Assembly: GCA_009823505.1 (NCBI GenBank)
Contig: VZQC01009967.1
Span: forward strand, 884,971 to 948,970
DNA from: Rhizomys pruinosus
Taxonomy: Eukaryota; Chordata; Mammalia; Rodentia; Spalacidae
Length of the DNA: 64,000 nucleotides
Direction: 5' to 3'
Below are positions 61,839 through 64,000 of the stretch, piece by piece (within the stretch, counting starts at the first letter, position 1; the number at the start of each line of letters is the position of its first letter). The position numbers and the translations under genes were made by a program. The notes beneath the pieces were generated by a model. That model saw only the letters and a program-made list of their open reading frames with translations, was not told the DNA's origin and ran no database searches.

Positions 61839-62155
61839 TTAGCTAGCTAGATTGCTAGACAGTTATACAAATGTGAAATGTATGTATACATGTATATATG
61901 GACATGGAAATTGAAATGTAGATATAGGTGTTGACATATCCACAGATAATAATAGATATTTAGTTACAGGTGATGTCAGTACAGCTCTGTATGTATTGCA
62001 CATTATCTTGTTTAGTCATAAGCAATTCCTCTGCACATGGTCCCAGGAGCTGTGCTTATTCCGGAGGCATAGGGAGAATGAGAGCTTTCTATAGGCAGAC
62101 ATAAGGAAGTACACTGCCAGTAAGCATTTTAAGACAATAAGAAATATAATAACTT

Positions 62156-62372
62156 GGGGCTGGAGAGATGGCCTAGCAGTTAAGAGCACCGACTGCCCTT
62201 GCAGAGGACCTGGATTCGATCCTCAGCACCCACATGGTGACTGAGAACCATCTTTAACTCCAGTTCCAGGGGAATCCGACACCCTCTTCTGACCTCTGCA
62301 GCATTGCAAGACACGGGTGCACAAACCTACATGCAGACAGTACATTCATACCCATACAAAAATAAATTTAAA
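62156..62372 (+). mobile_element. B2 SINE, short form
   Basis: Target duplication aagaaatataataactt, 17 bp, lies at 62139-62155 and 62373-62389. Confidence 0.95.
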
Positions 62373-63429
62373 AAGAAATATAATAACTTAATTTTATTAG
62401 TCTTTTATCATCAAATGATTTGAAATATTAGTAAATAAAATAGTCTTCCCCTTTTATCAATCCAACAAAAGAATTTTGTTGGATTGGTAAATAATTGTAC
62501 GTACTGTTTACTGACCTTTGATAAAGGATTTGTTAATAAACTTAAATTTTATACAATGTATCATTTATTACTTAATAAACATTGTATTTTAGGTAAAGTT
62601 AATTCTAAGAACCTTGGCCCAAGAGAAGGCCCCCATCACATGCAGACCAAACTGCTCCTGCTTTTTTATACATTGAATTGTGAGGCAACTCTAGAATCAC
62701 AGAAGAGCTTTAAGCAAAGTTGAGCTTCTTGCATTCTCTTCATCCAGCCTCCTCTACTGTCAACACCTTATTTAGCCACAGTGCAAAATTACAAAACTAA
62801 AAAAAATATACATTAACTACACTGCAGGCTTTTCTTATTTCCCTCCAGTTTTTCACTAATGCTCTGTGTCCAGTCTGGGATTCTTCCAGGACCCACGTAG
62901 GACTCAGTTCTCCCGTTGTCTTGATCTCCTCCAGTCTATGATAATGCCCAAACTTTTCCTTGTCCTGTGATCAGCTTTTGTGCAATGTGGTTAAATTTCT
63001 GATTTACTAATTCATTCTCATCAGTATACCAAAGGAATAGATGGAAAGATGGAAGAGACAGTCCTATCCACAGATCCAAAGTCACATTATATAGTCTCCT
63101 ATATTTCTTGCATGTGATTCCTCAACCACCAAATCTGCCAGGTAGCTCCTGTAAAGTTTCTACTTACTCCCTTGCATTTGATAACATCCTGAAGAAACAT
63201 TTAGAAGCAATGCAAGTGTCCTGTTACTATGTAATACTTCCTCCATCTATTTTAGCATTTATCATAAGATCTTATACACAGAATTGAATATTTTGATGCT
63301 CTAGTGACAATTAAGCAAGAAGTTACACTTTATATTATCAAGAAATAATTTTATAAGTTTTGGATAATATTTTAAGTATATTTATAAATTTTATAATAAT
63401 TTATATAAATATATGCTATATAATTTTAT

Positions 63430-63645
63430 GAGTATTTTTAATTTGTTCTTTTTATTTTATGCATATAAGTGTATTGCCTGGACCTGTATAAGTACACCCC
63501 TGCCCGCGGAGGTCAGAAGAAGGCATCAGATCCCTTGGAACTGGAGTTATGAATGGTTGTTAGCTGCCATCTGGATGCTGGGAATTAAACCTCAGTGCAA
63601 GAGCAGCCAGCCAATGATCTGAACCATTGAGCCATCTCTTCAGCC
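63430..63645 (-). mobile_element. Old B2-type SINE
   Basis: Antisense diverged copy: ggaggtcagaagaaggcatc and gagccatctcttcagcct are recognisable. Similar agtatttttaat flanks suggest a target duplication. Confidence 0.75.
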
Positions 63646-63776
63646 TGATAAGTATTTTTAATAATAATTTTAAAATTAAAATATCTATAAAAAGAGGTGA
63701 TTGCTAAACATACCCACATCTAAGGCATTGTCATTGTTCTAACTGATGTTATTTTTTTATTTATTGTAGGCTTTTA

Positions 63777-64000
63777 AAAAATTTTTTATTTATTTCTGTA
63801 TGTGTATGAATGTACCGTCTGCATGCAGGTTTGTGCACCCGTGTCGTGCAATGCCGCGGAGGTCAGAAGAGGGTGTCGGATTCCCCTGGAACTGGAGTTC
63901 TCCTGGAATTGGAGTTTCAGACGGTTCTCAGCCGCCATGTGGGTGCTGGGGATCGAACCCGGGTCCTCTGTAAGAGCGGTCGGCGCTCTTAACCGCTAGG
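63777..64000 (-). mobile_element. B2 SINE, long form, cut by the window end
   Basis: Antisense young copy from aaaaaattttttatttattt to cttaaccgctagg. Its tRNA-like 5' tip lies beyond the window. Confidence 0.93.

Larger units (their letters stand above)
52144..64000 (-). other. Itgbl1: Itgbl1 intron 2 (part)
   Basis: It is dominated by L1 pieces, the unclassified repeat copies and SINEs. I see nothing recognisable in 53232-54620, 57975-58210, 58350-59280, 61425-61750, 61840-62138 and 62390-63430, apart from a small hairpin at 62458-62486. No Itgbl1 exon for the preceding repeat is visible. Confidence 0.75.

Overview
This is nuclear DNA from a rodent, most likely a muroid. It is full of B1, B2, B3/B4 and ID-type SINEs and L1 fragments, with long simple repeats and only short, intron-separated coding blocks. 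The B1 copies (5' end reading as a variant of the murine consensus) and the B2 copies (a 3' half unlike the Mus consensus as I remember it) argue for a rodent other than Mus musculus. I cannot name the species from sequence alone.

The one real gene I can support lies on the minus strand. It is Itgbl1 (integrin subunit beta like 1), a secreted protein made of ten integrin-type EGF (I-EGF) repeats. Five consecutive internal exons are present, read from high to low coordinate: 52143-51997, 42631-42509, 38593-38453, 33719-33579 and 21010-20864. By family layout they are probably exons 3-7. All five have AG/GT splice borders and open frames, all are phase 1 at both ends, and each encodes one 8-cysteine repeat unit. 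The signal peptide, the first repeat and the C-terminal repeats lie outside the window. The rest of the window is therefore intron 2 (partial), introns 3, 4, 5 and 6, and intron 7 (partial).

Intron 6 carries a processed retrocopy of a KRAB C2H2 zinc-finger mRNA (23904-26462, minus strand). It has no introns, a poly-A tail with an AATAAA signal, a 9-bp target-site duplication, and several frameshifts and stops. Its 5' leader looks like L1 3'UTR. Next to it a class-II-like solo LTR (26558-26973, 6-bp target duplication) splits an old B3 SINE.

The rest is transposon layering. Three L1-type insertions have their 5' part inverted and have recognisable target-site duplications (7981-10170, 17368-19755, 60198-61312), as expected from twin priming. 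The third is a chimera: an unclassified repeat, also present at 13160-13795 and 56838-57690, joined to an L1 3' tail. More than a dozen young B2 copies fall into two forms that differ by a 17-bp internal tandem duplication. Further L1 pieces (54625-55680, with a 272-bp tandem duplication), ancient L1M pieces, hAT-like rodent repeats (URR1/RCHARR1 type), ERV-like sequence and microsatellites fill the introns. One 370-bp (TTCC)n tract ends 96 bp from the splice donor of the 21010-20864 exon. I see no CRISPR, no operons and no functional tRNA or rRNA genes.
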